Notes under the pieces: generated by a model | What the model was told of the DNA's origin: nothing | The model's input: only the letters and a program-made list of their open reading frames with translations | The model's database searches: none | From: Rallus limicola | Taxonomy: Eukaryota > Chordata > Aves > Gruiformes > Rallidae | DNA: 64,000 bases | Assembly (NCBI GenBank): GCA_022605955.1 | Contig: JAKCOZ010000010.1 | Span: 186,001 to 250,000, forward strand | Reading direction: 5' to 3' | Part shown: piece by piece, positions 22,769 to 35,444 of the stretch | How positions within the stretch are numbered: the first letter of the stretch is position 1 | How the letters are laid out: each line of letters opens with the position of its first letter | Translations under genes and position numbers: made by a program

Positions 22769-25542
22769 CCGTAGGAGGTTCCAGGCATGTTCCCTCTTTC
22801 CAGGCAAAGGAAAAGGCTGAGAGCCAAAGTGACAGGGTCTGCTTGTGTGTCCTGTTAGGAGGTTTCAGACAAGCTATGCCTTTTCAGTCCTAGCTTCTTT
22901 ACATTGGGAGTTATTGATGGACGTTTAGCATGTTTTGAACTGCAGTCTGCTAGGGCCGAGATAAGCACCGTAGGAGGTAGCATGCATGTTCCCTCATTCC
23001 AGGCAAAGGAAAAGGCTGAGAGCCAAAGTGACAGGGTCTGCTTGTGTGTCCTGTTAGGAGTTTTCAGACAAGCTATGCCATTCAGGCCTAGCTTCTTTGC
23101 TTTGGGAGTTATTGCTGGACGTTTAGCATGTTTTGAACTGCAGTCTGCTAGGGCCGAGAAAAGCACCGTAGGAGGTTCCAGGCATGTTCCCTCTTTCCAG
23201 GCAAAGGAAAAGGCTGAGAGCAAAAGTGACAGGGTCTGCTTGTGTGTCCTGTTAGGAGGTTTCAGACAAGCTATGCCTTTCAGGCCTAGCTTCTTTACTT
23301 TGGGAGTTATTGCTGGACGTTTAGCATGTTTTGAACTGCAGTCTGCTAGGGCCGAGAAAAGCACCGTAGGAGGTTCCAGGCATGTTCCCTCTTTCCAGGC
23401 AAAGGAAAAGGCTGAGAGCCAAAGTGACAGGGTCTGCTTTTGTGTCCTGTTAGGAGGTTTCAGACAAGCTATGCCTTTTCAGTCCTAGCTTCTTTACATT
23501 GGGAGTTATTGATGGACGTTTAGCATGTTTTGAACTGCAGTCTGCTAGGGCCGAGATAAGCACCGTAGGAGGTAGCATGCATGTTCCCTCATTCCAGGCA
23601 AAGGAAAAGGCTGAGAGCCAAAGTGACAGGGTCTGCTTGTGTGTCCTGTTAGGAGGTTTCAGACAAGCTATGCCTTTCCGGCCTACCTTCTTTACTTTGG
23701 GATTTATTACTGTAAGTTTAGCATGTTCTGAACTGCAGTCGGCTACGGCCGACAAAAGCACCGTAGGAGGATCCAGGCATGTTCCATCTTTCCAGGAAAA
23801 GGAAAAGGCTGAGAGCCAACGTGACAGGGGCTGTTTGTGTGTCCTGTTAGGAGGTTTCAGACAAGCTATGCCTTTCAGTCCTAGCTTCTTTACTTTGGGA
23901 GTTATTGCTGGACGTTTAGCATGTTTTGAACTGCAGTCTGCTAGGGCCGAGAAAAGCACAGTAGCAGGTTCCAGGCATGTTCCCTCTTTCCTGGCAAAGG
24001 AAAAGGCTGAGAGCCAAAGTGACAGGGTCTGCTTGTGTGTCCTGTTAGGAGGTTTCAGACAAGCTATGCCTTTCATTCCTAGCTTCTTTACTTTGGGAGT
24101 TATTGCTGGACGTTTAGCATGTTTTGAACTGCAGTCTGCTAGGGCCAAGAAAAGCACCGTAGGAGGTTCCAGGCATGTTCCCTCTTTCCAGGCAAAGGAA
24201 AATGATGAGAACAAAAATGACAGGGTCTGCTTGTGTGTCCTGTTAGGAGGTTTCAGACAAGCTATGCCTTTCAGTCCTAGTTTCTTTACTTTGGGAGTTA
24301 TATCTGGACGTTTAGCATGTTTTGAACTGCAGTCTGCTAGGGCCGAGAAAAGCACCGTAGGAGGTTCCAGGCATGGTCCCTCTTTCCAGGCAAAGGAAAA
24401 GGCTGAGAGCCCAAGTGACAGGGTCTGCTTGTGTGTCCTGTTACGAGGTTTCAGACAAGCTATGCCTTTCAGTCCTAGCTTCTTTACTTTGGGAGTTATT
24501 GCTGGACGTTTAGCATGTTTTGAACTGCAGTCTGCTAGGGCCGAGAAAAGCACCGTAGGAGGTTCCAGGCATGTTCCCTCTTTCCTGGCAAAGGAAAAGG
24601 CTGAGAACCAAAGTGACAGGGGATGCTTGTGTGTCCTGTTAGGAGGTTTCAGACAAGCTATGCCTTTCAGTCCTAGCTTCTTTACTTTGGGAGTTATATC
24701 TGGACGTTTAGCATGTTTTGAACTGCAGTCTGCTAGGGCCGAGAAAAGCACCGTAGGAGGTTCCAGGCATGTTCCCTCTTTCCAGGCAAAGGAAAAGGCT
24801 GAGAGCCCAAGTGACAGGGTCTGCTTGTGTGTCCTGTTACGAGGTTTCAGACAAGCTATGCCTTTCAGGCCTAGCTTCTTTACTTTGGGAGTTATTGCTG
24901 GACGTTTAGCATGTTTTGAACTGCAGTCTGCTAGGGCCGAGAAAAGCACCGTAGGAGGTTCCAGGCATGTTCCCTCTTTCCAGGCAAAGGAAAAGGCTGA
25001 GAGCCAAAGTGACAGGGTCTGCTTGTGTGTCCTGTTAGGAGGTTTCAGACAAGCTATGCCTTTCAGTCCTAGCTTCTTTACTTTGGGAGTTATTGCTGGA
25101 CGTTTAGCATGTTTTGAACTGCAGTCTGCTAGGGCCGAGAAAAGCACCGTAGGAGGTTCCAGGCATGTTCCCTCTTTCCAGGCAAAGGAAAAGGCTGAGA
25201 GCCAAAGTGACAGGGTCTGCTTGTGTGTCCTGTTAGGAGGTTTCAGACAAGCTATGCCTTTCAGGCATAGCTTCTTTACTTTGGGAGTTATTGCTAGGCG
25301 TTTAGCATGTTTTGAACTGCAGTCTGCTAGGGCCGAGAAAAGCACCGTAGGAGGTTCCAGGCATGTTCCCTCTTTCCAGGCAAAGGAAAAGGCTGAGAGC
25401 AAAAGTGACAGGGTCTGCTTGTGTGTCCTGTTAGGAGGTTTCAGACAAGCTATGCCTTTCAGGCCTAGCTTCTTTACTTTGGGAGTTATTGCTGGACGTT
25501 TAGCATGTTTTGAACTGCAGTCTGCTAGGGCCGAGAAAAGCA
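22769..25542 (+). repeat. 14-mer HOR, copy D1 (2,774 bp)
   Basis: The copy begins with a 199-bp monomer reading ccttttcag (one extra T) followed by cattggg, ttgatgg, gagataagc and agcatgcatg. The same monomer recurs 595 bp later, and then at the start of the next copy, 2,774 bp on (14 x 198 + 2). The unit also carries one strongly diverged monomer (ggctacggccgac, about 23,741), a cattcctag monomer, and a gatgagaacaaaaatgac monomer at about 24,192. A private cttttgtgtcc occurs at about 23,437. Confidence 0.88.
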
Positions 25543-28500
25543 CCGTAGGAGGTTCCAGGCATGTTCCCTCTTTCCAGGCAAAGGAAAAGGCTGAGAGCCA
25601 AAGTGACAGGGTCTGCTTGTGTGTCCTGTTAGGAGGTTTCAGACAAGCTATGCCTTTTCAGTCCTAGCTTCTTTACATTGGGAGTTATTGATGGACGTTT
25701 AGCATGTTTTGAACTGCAGTCTGCTAGGGCCGAGATAAGCACCGTAGGAGGTAGCATGCATGTTCCCTCATTCCAGGCAAAGGAAAAGGCTGAGAGCCAA
25801 AGTGACAGGGTCTGCTTGTGTGTCCTGTTAGGAGTTTTCAGACAAGCTATGCCATTCAGGCCTAGCTTCTTTGCTTTGGGAGTTATTGCTGGACGTTTAG
25901 CATGTTTTGAACTGCAGTCTGCTAGGGCCGAGAAAAGCACCGTAGGAGGTTCCAGGCATGTTCCCTCTTTCCAGGCAAAGGAAAAGGCTGAGAGCAAAAG
26001 TGACAGGGTCTGCTTGTGTGTCCTGTTAGGAGGTTTCAGACAAGCTATGCCTTTCAGGCCTAGCTTCTTTACTTTGGGAGTTATTGCTGGACGTTTAGCA
26101 TGTTTTGAACTGCAGTCTGCTAGGGCCGAGAAAAGCACCGTAGGAGGTTCCAGGCATGTTCCCTCTTTCCAGGCAAAGGAAAAGGCTGAGAGCCAAAGTG
26201 ACAGGGTCTGCTTGTGTGTCCTGTTAGGAGGTTTCAGACAAGCTATGCCTTTTCAGTCCTAGCTTCTTTACATTGGGAGTTATTGATGGACGTTTAGCAT
26301 GTTTTGAACTGCAGTCTGCTAGGGCCGAGATAAGCACCGTAGGAGGTAGCATGCATGTTCCCTCATTCCAGGCAAAGGAAAAGGCTGAGAGCCAAAGTGA
26401 CAGGGTCTGCTTGTGTGTCCTGTTAGGAGTTTTCAGACAAGCTATGCCATTCAGGCCTAGCTTCTTTGCTTTGGGAGTTATTGCTGGACGTTTAGCATGT
26501 TTTGAACTGCAGTCTGCTAGGGCCAAGAAAAGCACCGTAGGAGATACCAGGCATGTTCCCTCTTTCCAGGCAAAGGAAAAGGCTGAGAGCCAAAGTGACA
26601 GGGTCTCCTTGTGTGTCCTGTTAGGAGGTTTCAGACAAGCTATGCCATTCAGGCCTACCTTCTTTACTTTGGGAGTTATTGCTGGATGTTTAGCATGTTT
26701 TGAACTGCAGTCTGCTAGGGCCGAGAAAAGCACCGTAGGAGATACCAGGCATGTTCCCTCTTTCCAGGCAAAGGGAAAGGCTGAGAGCCAAAGTGACAGG
26801 GTCTGCTTGTGTGTCCTGTTAGGAGGTTTCAGACAAGCTATGCCTTTCCGGCCTACCTTCTTTACTTTGGGATTTATTACTGTAAGTTTAGCATGTTCTG
26901 AACTGCAGTCGGCTACGGCCGACAAAAGCACCGTAGGAGGATCCAGGCATGTTCCATCTTTCCAGGAAAAGGAAAAGGCTGAGAGCCAAAGTGACAGGGG
27001 CTGTTTGTGTGTCCTGTTAGGAGGTTTCAGATAAGCTATGCCTTTCAGTCCTAGCTTCTTTACTTTGGGAGTTATTGCTGGACGTTTAGCATGTTTTGAA
27101 CTGCAGTCTGCTAGGGCCGAGAAAAGCACAGTAGCAGGTTCCAGGCATGTTCCCTCTTTCCTGGCAAAGGAAAAGGCTGAGAGCCAAAGTGACAGGGTCT
27201 GCTTGTGTGTCCTGTTAGGAGGTTTCAGACAAGCTATGCCTTTCATTCCTAGCTTCTTTACTTTGGGAGTTATTGCTGGACGTTTAGCATGTTTTGAACT
27301 GCAGTCTGCTAGGGCCAAGAAAAGCACCGTAGGAGGTTCCAGGCATGTTCCCTCTTTCCAGGCAAAGGAAAATGATGAGAACAAAAATGACAGGGTCTGC
27401 TTGTGTGTCCTGTTAGGAGGTTTCAGACAAGCTATGCCTTTCAGTCCTAGCTTCTTTACTTTGGGAGTTATATCTGGACGTTTAGCATGTTTGGAACTGC
27501 AGTCTGCTAGGGCCGAGAAAAGCACCGTAGGAGGTTCCAGGCATGGTCCCTCTTTCCAGGCAAAGGAAAAGGCTGAGAGCCCAAGTGACAGGGTCTGCTT
27601 GTGTGTCCTGTTACGAGGTTTCAGACAAGCTATGCCTTTCAGTCCTAGCTTCTTTACTTTGGGAGTTATTGCTGGACGTTTAGCATGTTTTGAACTGCAG
27701 TCTGCTAGGGCCGAGAAAAGCACCGTAGGAGGTTCCAGGCATGTTCCCTCTTTCCTGGCAAAGGAAAAGGCTGAGAACCAAAGTGACAGGGGATGCTTGT
27801 GTGTCCTGTTAGGAGGTTTCAGACAAGCTATGCCTTTCAGTCCTAGCTTCTTTACTTTGGGAGTTATATCTGGACGTTTAGCATGTTTTGAACTGCAGTC
27901 TGCTAGGGCCGAGAAAAGCACCGTAGGAGGTTCCAGGCATGTTCCCTCTTTCCAGGCAAAGGAAAAGGCTGAGAGCCCAAGTGACAGGGTCTGCTTGTGT
28001 GTCCTGTTACGAGGTTTCAGACAAGCTATGCCTTTCAGGCCTAGCTTCTTTACTTTGGGAGTTATTGCTGGACGTTTAGCATGTTTTGAACTGCAGTCTG
28101 CTAGGGCCGAGAAAAGCACCGTAGGAGGTTCCAGGCATGTTCCCTCTTTCCAGGCAAAGGAAAAGGCTGAGAGCCAAAGTGACAGGGTCTGCTTGTGTGT
28201 CCTGTTAGGAGGTTTCAGACAAGCTATGCCTTTCAGTCCTAGCTTCTTTACTTTGGGAGTTATTGCTGGACGTTTAGCATGTTTTGAACTGCAGTCTGCT
28301 AGGGCCGAGAAAAGCACCGTAGGAGGTTCCAGGCATGTTCCCTCTTTCCAGGCAAAGGAAAAGGCTGAGAGCCAAAGTGACAGGGTCTGCTTGTGTGTCC
28401 TGTTAGGAGGTTTCAGACAAGCTATGCCTTTCAGGCATAGCTTCTTTACTTTGGGAGTTATTGCTAGGCGTTTAGCATGTTTTGAACTGCAGTCTGCTAG

Positions 28501-28712
28501 GGCCGAGAAAAGCACCGTAGGAGGTTCCAGGCATGTTCCCTCTTTCCAGGCAAAGGAAAAGGCTGAGAGCAAAAGTGACAGGGTCTGCTTGTGTGTCCTG
28601 TTAGGAGGTTTCAGACAAGCTATGCCTTTCAGGCCTAGCTTCTTTACTTTGGGAGTTATTGCTGGACGTTTAGCATGTTTTGAACTGCAGTCTGCTAGGG
28701 CCGAGAAAAGCA
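25543..28712 (+). repeat. 16-mer HOR, copy D2 (3,170 bp)
   Basis: Monomer order is the same as D1, but two extra monomers with gagatacc in place of gaggttcc lie between the second ccttttcag monomer and the ggctacggccgac monomer (about 26.42-26.82 kb). That gives 16 x 198 + 2 = 3,170 bp. A private gataagctatg near 27,030 is shared with D3 but absent from D1, so D2 and D3 are closer to each other than to D1. Confidence 0.88.
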
Positions 28713-30640
28713 CCGTAGGAGGTTCCAGGCATGTTCCCTCTTTCCAGGCAAAGGAAAAGGCTGAGAGCCAAAGTGACAGGGTCTGCTTGTGTGTCCTGTT
28801 AGGAGGTTTCAGACAAGCTATGCCTTTTCAGTCCTAGCTTCTTTACATTGGGAGTTATTGATGGACGTTTAGCATGTTTTGAACTGCAGTCTGCTAGGGC
28901 CGAGATAAGCACCGTAGGAGGTAGCATGCATGTTCCCTCATTCCAGGCAAAGGAAAAGGCTGAGAGCCAAAGTGACAGGGTCTGCTTGTGTGTCCTGTTA
29001 GGAGTTTTCAGACAAGCTATGCCATTCAGGCCTAGCTTCTTTGCTTTGGGAGTTATTGCTGGACGTTTAGCATGTTTTGAACTGCAGTCTGCTAGGGCCG
29101 AGAAAAGCACCGTAGGAGGTTCCAGGCATGTTCCCTCTTTCCAGGCAAAGGAAAAGGCTGAGAGCAAAAGTGACAGGGTCTGCTTGTGTGTCCTGTTAGG
29201 AGGTTTCAGACAAGCTATGCCTTTCAGGCCTAGCTTCTTTACTTTGGGAGTTATTGCTGGACGTTTAGCATGTTTTGAACTGCAGTCTGCTAGGGCCGAG
29301 AAAAGCACCGTAGGAGGTTCCAGGCATGTTCCCTCTTTCCAGGCAAAGGAAAAGGCTGAGAGCCAAAGTGACAGGGTCTGCTTGTGTGTCCTGTTAGGAG
29401 GTTTCAGACAAGCTATGCCTTTTCAGTCCTAGCTTCTTTACATTGGGAGTTATTGATGGACGTTTAGCATGTTTTGAACTGCAGTCTGCTAGGGCCGAGA
29501 TAAGCACCGTAGGAGGTAGCATGCATGTTCCCTCATTCCAGGCAAAGGAAAAGGCTGAGAGCCAAAGTGACAGGGTCTGCTTGTGTGTCCTGTTAGGAGT
29601 TTTCAGACAAGCTATGCCATTCAGGCCTAGCTTCTTTGCTTTGGGAGTTATTGCTGGACGTTTAGCATGTTTTGAACTGCAGTCTGCTAGGGCCAAGAAA
29701 AGCACCGTAGGAGATACCAGGCATGTTCCCTCTTTCCAGGCAAAGGAAAAGGCTGAGAGCCAAAGTGACAGGGTCTCCTTGTGTGTCCTGTTAGGAGGTT
29801 TCAGACAAGCTATGCCATTCAGGCCTACCTTCTTTACTTTGGGAGTTATTGCTGGATGTTTAGCATGTTTTGAACTGCAGTCTGCTAGGGCCGAGAAAAG
29901 CACCGTAGGAGATACCAGGCATGTTCCCTCTTTCCAGGCAAAGGGAAAGGCTGAGAGCCAAAGTGACAGGGTCTGCTTGTGTGTCCTGTTAGGAGGTTTC
30001 AGACAAGCTATGCCTTTCCGGCCTACCTTCTTTACTTTGGGATTTATTACTGTAAGTTTAGCATGTTCTGAACTGCAGTCGGCTACGGCCGACAAAAGCA
30101 CCGTAGGAGGATCCAGGCATGTTCCATCTTTCCAGGAAAAGGAAAAGGCTGAGAGCCAAAGTGACAGGGGCTGTTTGTGTGTCCTGTTAGGAGGTTTCAG
30201 ATAAGCTATGCCTTTCAGTCCTAGCTTCTTTACTTTGGGAGTTATTGCTGGACGTTTAGCATGTTTTGAACTGCAGTCTGCTAGGGCCGAGAAAAGCACA
30301 GTAGCAGGTTCCAGGCATGTTCCCTCTTTCCTGGCAAAGGAAAAGGCTGAGAGCCAAAGTGACAGGGTCTGCTTGTGTGTCCTGTTAGGAGGTTTCAGAC
30401 AAGCTATGCCTTTCATTCCTAGCTTCTTTACTTTGGGAGTTATTGCTGGACGTTTAGCATGTTTTGAACTGCAGTCTGCTAGGGCCAAGAAAAGCACCGT
30501 AGGAGGTTCCAGGCATGTTCCCTCTTTCCAGGCAAAGGAAAATGATGAGAACAAAAATGACAGGGTCTGCTTGTGTGTCCTGTTAGGAGGTTTCAGACAA
30601 GCTATGCCTTTCAGTCCTAGCTTCTTTACTTTGGGAGTTA
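28713..30640 (+). repeat. 16-mer HOR, copy D3, 3'-truncated
   Basis: This stretch follows D2 monomer for monomer at an offset of 3,170 bp, including the two gagatacc monomers, ggctacggccgac (30,081) and gataagctatg (about 30,200). At about 30.64 kb it diverges: a ttattgctgg monomer with gccaag and a second gatgagaacaaaaatgac monomer replaces the ttatatctgg monomer of D2. The break falls inside a monomer, as expected for unequal exchange. Confidence 0.85.
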
Positions 30641-33600
30641 TTGCTGGACGTTTAGCATGTTTTGAACTGCAGTCTGCTAGGGCCAAGAAAAGCACCGTAG
30701 GAGGTTCCAGGCATGTTCCCTCTTTCCAGGCAAAGGAAAATGATGAGAACAAAAATGACAGGGGCTGCTTGTGTGTCCTGTTAGGAGGTTTCAGACAAGC
30801 TATGCCTTTCAGGCCTAGCTTCTTTACTTTGGGAGTTATTGCTGGACTTTTAGCATGTTTTGAACTGCAGTCTGCTAGGGCCGAGAAAAGCACCGTAGGA
30901 GGTTCCAGGCATGTTCCCTCTTTCCAGGCAAAGGAAAAGGCTGAGAGCCAAAGTGACAGGGTCTGCTTGTGTGTCCTGTTAGGAGGTTTCAGACAAGCTA
31001 TGCCTTTCAGTCCTAGCTTCTTTACTTTGGGAGTTATTGCTGGACGTTTAGCATGTTTTGAACTGCAGTCTGCTAGGGCCGAGAAAAGCACCGTAGGATA
31101 TCCAGGCATTTTCCCTCTTTCCAAGCAAAGGAAAAGGCTGAGAGCCAAAGTGACAGGGTCTGCTTGTGTGTCCTGTTAGGAGGTTTCAGACAAGCTATGC
31201 CTTTCAGGCCTAGCTTCTTTACTTTGGGAGTTATTGCTGGACGTTTAGCATGTTTTGAACTGCAGTCTGCTAGGGCCGAGAAAAGCACCGTAGGAGGTTC
31301 CAGGCATGTTACCTCTTTCCAGGCAAAGGAAAAGGCTGAGAACCAAAGTGACAGGGGCTGCTTGTGTGTCCTGTTAGAAGGTTTCAGACAAGCTATGCCT
31401 TTCAGGCCTAGCTTCTTTACTTTGGGAGTTATTGCTGGACTTTTAGCATGTTTTGAACTGCAGTCGGCTACGGCCGAGAAAAGCACCGTAGGAGGTTCCA
31501 GGCATGTTCCCTCTTTCCTGGCAAAGGAAAAGGCTGAGAGCCAAAGTGACAGGGGCTGCTTGTGTGTCCTGTTAGGAGGTTTCAGACAAGCTATGCCTTT
31601 CATTCCTAGCTTCTTTACTTTGGGAGTTATTGCTGGACGTTTAGCATGTTTTGAACTGCAGTCTGCTAGGGCCAAGAAAAGCACCGTAGGAGGTTCCAGG
31701 CATGTTACCTCTTTCCAGGCAAAGGAAAATGATGAGAACAAAAATGACAGGGTCTGCTTGTGTGTCCTGTTAGGAGGTTTCAGACAAGCTATGCCTTTCA
31801 GTCCTAGCTTCTTTACTTTGGGAGTTATATCTGGACGTTTAGCATGTTTTGAACTGCAGTCTGCTAGGGCCGAGAAAAGCACCGTAGGAGGTTCCAGGCA
31901 TGTTCCCTCTTTCCAGGCAAAGGAAAAGGCTGAGAGCCCAAGTGACAGGGTCTGCTTGTGTGTCCTGTTACGAGGTTTCAGACAAGCTATGCCTTTCAGT
32001 CCTAGCTTCTTTACTTTGGGAGTTATTGCTGGACGTTTAGCATGTTTTGAACTGCAGTCTGCTAGGGCCGAGAAAAGCACCGTAGGAGGTTCCAGGCATG
32101 TTCCCTCTTTCCAGGCAAAGGAAAAGGCTGAGAGCCAAAGTGACAGGGTCTGCTTGTGTGTCCTGTTAGGAGGTTTCAGACAAGCTATGCCTTTCAGTCC
32201 TAGCTTCTTTACTTTGGGAGTTATTGCTGGACGTTTAGCATGTTTTGAACTGCAGTCTGCTAGGGCCGAGAAAAGCACCGTAGGAGGTTCCAGGCATGTT
32301 CCCTCTTTCCAGGCAAAGGAAAAGGCTGAGAACCAAAGTGACAGGGTCTGCTTGTGTGTCCTGTTAGGAGGTTTCAGACAAGCTATGCCTTTCAGGCCTA
32401 GCTTCTTTACTTTGGGAGTTATTGCTGGACGTTTAGCATGTTTTGAACTGCAGTCTGCTAGGGCCGAGAAAAGCACCGTAGGAGGTTCCAGGCATGTTCC
32501 CTCTTTCCAGGCAAAGGAAAAGGCTGAGAGCCAAAGTGACAGGGGCTGCTTGTGTGTCCTGTTACGAGGTTTCAGACAAGCTATGCGGTTCAGGCCTAGC
32601 TTCTTTACTTTGGGAGTTATTGCTGGACTTTTAGCATGTTTTGAACTGCAGTCTGCTAGGGCCGAGAAAAGCACCGTAGGAGGTTCCAGGCATGTTCCCT
32701 CTTTCCAGGCAAAGGAAAAGGCTGAGAGCCAAAGTGACAGGGTCTGCTTGTGTGTCCTGTTAGGAGGTTTCAGACAAGCTATGCCTTTCAGTCCTAGCTT
32801 CTTTACTTTGGGAGTTATTGCTGGACGTTTAGCATGTTTTGAACTGCAGTCTGCTAGGGCCGAGAAAAGCACCGTAGGATATCCAGGCATTTTCCCTCTT
32901 TCCAAGCAAAGGAAAAGGCTGAGAGCCAAAGTGACAGGGTCTGCTTGTGTGTCCTCTTAGGAGATTTCAGACAAGCTATGCCTTTCAGTCCTAGCTTCTT
33001 TACTTTGGGAGTTATTGCTGGACGTTTAGCATGTTTTGAACTGCAGTCTGCTAGGGCCGAGAAAAGCACCGTAGGAGGTTCCAGGCATGGTCCCTCTTTC
33101 CAGGCAAAGGAAAAGGCTGAGAGCCCAAGTGACAGGGTCTGCTTGTGTGTCCTGTTACGAGGTTTCAGACAAGCTATGCCTTTCAGTCCTAGCTTCTTTA
33201 CTTTGGGAGTTATTGCTGGACGTTTAGCATGTTTTGAACTGCAGTCTGCTAGGGCCGAGAAAAGCACCGTAGGAGGTTCCAGGCATGTTCCCTCTTTCCA
33301 GGCAAAGGAAAAGGCTGAGAGCCAAAGTGACAGGGTCTGCTTGTGTGTCCTGTTAGGAGGTTTCAGACAAGCTATGCCTTTCAGTCCTAGCTTCTTTACT
33401 TTGGGAGTTATTGCTGGACGTTTAGCATGTTTTGAACTGCAGTCTGCTAGGGCCGAGAAAAGCACCGTAGGAGGTTCCAGGCATGTTCCCTCTTTCCAGG
33501 CAAAGGAAAAGGCTGAGAGCCAAAGTGACAGGGTCTGCTTGTGTGTCCTGTTAGGAGGTTTCAGACAAGCTATGCCTTTCAGGCCTAGCTTCTTTACTTT

Positions 33601-33662
33601 GGGAGTTATTGCTGGACGATTAGCATGTTTTGAACTGCAGTCTGCTAGGGCCGAGAAAAGCA
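30640..33662 (+). repeat. Mosaic segment with GATATC monomers, 9-mer spacing
   Basis: This segment holds the first two 197-bp GATATC monomers (GATATC at 31,097 and 32,878), 1,781 bp or 9 x 198 - 1 apart. Between them is a gttacctc monomer, a tagaaggtttc monomer with ggctacggcc (31,466), a cattcctag monomer, a gatgagaac monomer and a tacgaggtttc monomer. Every type is also found in the D or GATATC families, so the segment looks like a junction between the two. Confidence 0.7.
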
Positions 33663-35444
33663 CCGTAGGAGGTTCCAGGCATGTTCCCTCTTTCCAGGCA
33701 AAGGAAAAGGCTGAGAGCCAAAGTGACAGGGTCTGCTTGTGTGTCCTGTTAGGAGGTTTCAGACAAGCTATGCCTTTCAGGCCTAGCTTCTTTACTTTGG
33801 GGTTATTGCTGGACGTTTAGCATGTTTTGAACTACAGTCTGCTAGGGCCAAGAAAAGCACCGTAGGAGGTTCCAGGCATGTTCCCTCTTTCCAGGCAAAG
33901 GAAAAGGCTGAGAGCCCAAGTGACAGGGTCTGCTTGTGTGTCCTGTTAGGAGGTTTCAGACAAGCTATGCCTTTCAGGCCTAGCTTCTTTACTTTGGGAG
34001 TTATTGCTGGACGTTTAGCATGTTTTGAACTGCAGTCTGCTAGGGCCGAGAAAAGCACCGTAGGAGGTTCCAGGCATGTTCCCTCTTTCCAGGCAAAGGA
34101 AAAGGCTGAGAGCCAAAGTGACAGGGTCTGCTTGTGTGTCCTGTTAGGAGGTTTCAGACAAGCTATGCCTTTCAGTCCTAGCTTCTTTACTTTGGGAGTT
34201 ATTGCTGGACGTTTAGCATGTTTTGAACTGCAGTCTGCTAGGGCCGAGAAAAGCAACGTAGGAGGTTCCAGGCATGTTCCCTCTTTCCAGGCAAAGGAAA
34301 AGGCTGAGAGCCAAAGTGACAGGGTCTGCTTGTGTGTCCTGTTAGGAGGTTTCAGACAAGCTATGCCTTTCAGGCATAGCTTCTTTACTTTGGGAGTTAT
34401 TGCTAGGCGTTTAGCATGTTTTGAACTGCAGTCTGCTAGGGCCGAGAAAAGCACCGTAGGAGGTTCCAGGCATGTTCCCTCTTTCCAGGCAAAGGAAAAG
34501 GCTGAGAGCAAAAGTGACAGGGTCTGCTTGTGTGTCCTGTTAGGAGGTTTCAGACAAGCTATGCCATTCAGGCCTAGCTTCTTTGCTTTGGGAGTTATTG
34601 CTGGACGTTTAGCATGTTTTGAACTGCAGTCTGCTAGGGCCGAGAAAAGCACCGTAGGAGGTTCCAGGCATGTTCCCTCTTTCCAGGCAAAGGAAAAGGC
34701 TGAGAGCCAAAGTGACAGGGTCTGCTTGTGTGTCCTGTTAGGAGGTTTCAGACAAGCTATGCCTTTTCAGTCCTAGCTTCTTTACATTGGGTGTTATTGA
34801 TGGACGTTTAGCATGTTTTGAACTGCAGTCTGCTAGGGCCGAGATAAGCACCGTAGGAGGTAGCATGCATGTTCCCTCATTCCAGGCAAAGGAAAAGGCT
34901 GAGAGCCAAAGTGACAGGGTCTGCTTGTGTGTCCTGTTAGGAGATTTCAGACAAGCTATGCCTTTCAGTCCTAGCTTCTTTACTTTGGGAGTTATTGCTG
35001 GACGTTTAGCATGTTTTGAACTGCAGTCTGCTAGGGCCGAGAAAAGCACCGTAGGAGGTTCCAGGCATGGTCCCTCTTTCCAGGCAAAGGAAAAGGCTGA
35101 GAGCCCAAGTGACAGGGTCTGCTTGTGTGTCCTGTTAGGAGGTTTCAGACAAGCTATGCCTTTCAGTCCTAGCTTCTTTACTTTGGGAGTTATTGCTGGA
35201 CGTTTAGCATGTTTTGAACTGCAGTCTGCTAGGGCCGAGAAAAGCACCGTAGGAGGTTCCAGGCATGTTCCCTCTTTCCAGGCAAAGGAAAAGGCTGAGA
35301 GCCAAAGTGACAGGGTCTGCTTGTGTGTCCTGTTAGGAGGTTTCAGACAAGCTATGCCTTTCAGGCCTAGCTTCTTTACTTTGGGAGTTATTGCTGGACG
35401 TTTAGCATGTTTTGAACTGCAGTCTGCTAGGGCCGAGAAAAGCA
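33663..35444 (+). repeat. 9-mer HOR copy 1 (1,782 bp)
   Basis: This 9-mer carries a 1-bp deletion (actttggggttatt in place of actttgggagttatt, about 33,800) and, later, a 199-bp ccttttcag monomer (34,763). The two cancel, so the unit is exactly 9 x 198 bp. It also contains a taggcgtttag monomer (about 34,405), an aagcaacgtagg monomer (about 34,253) and a gagatttcag then gcatggtcc monomer pair. Confidence 0.85.

Noticed and set aside
14223..22893. Protein-coding gene with about 43 repeats of 66 residues, on either strand
   Set aside because: Open frames exist on both strands over the same bases, variation is mostly amino-acid changing, frameshifts and stops recur elsewhere in the array, and there is no promoter, splice structure or non-repeat domain.
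22976..22990. Transposon target site or insertion scar at agcatgcatg
   Set aside because: The bases are substitutions within a full-length monomer, with no inserted DNA or target duplication. The only length change in that monomer is one T elsewhere.
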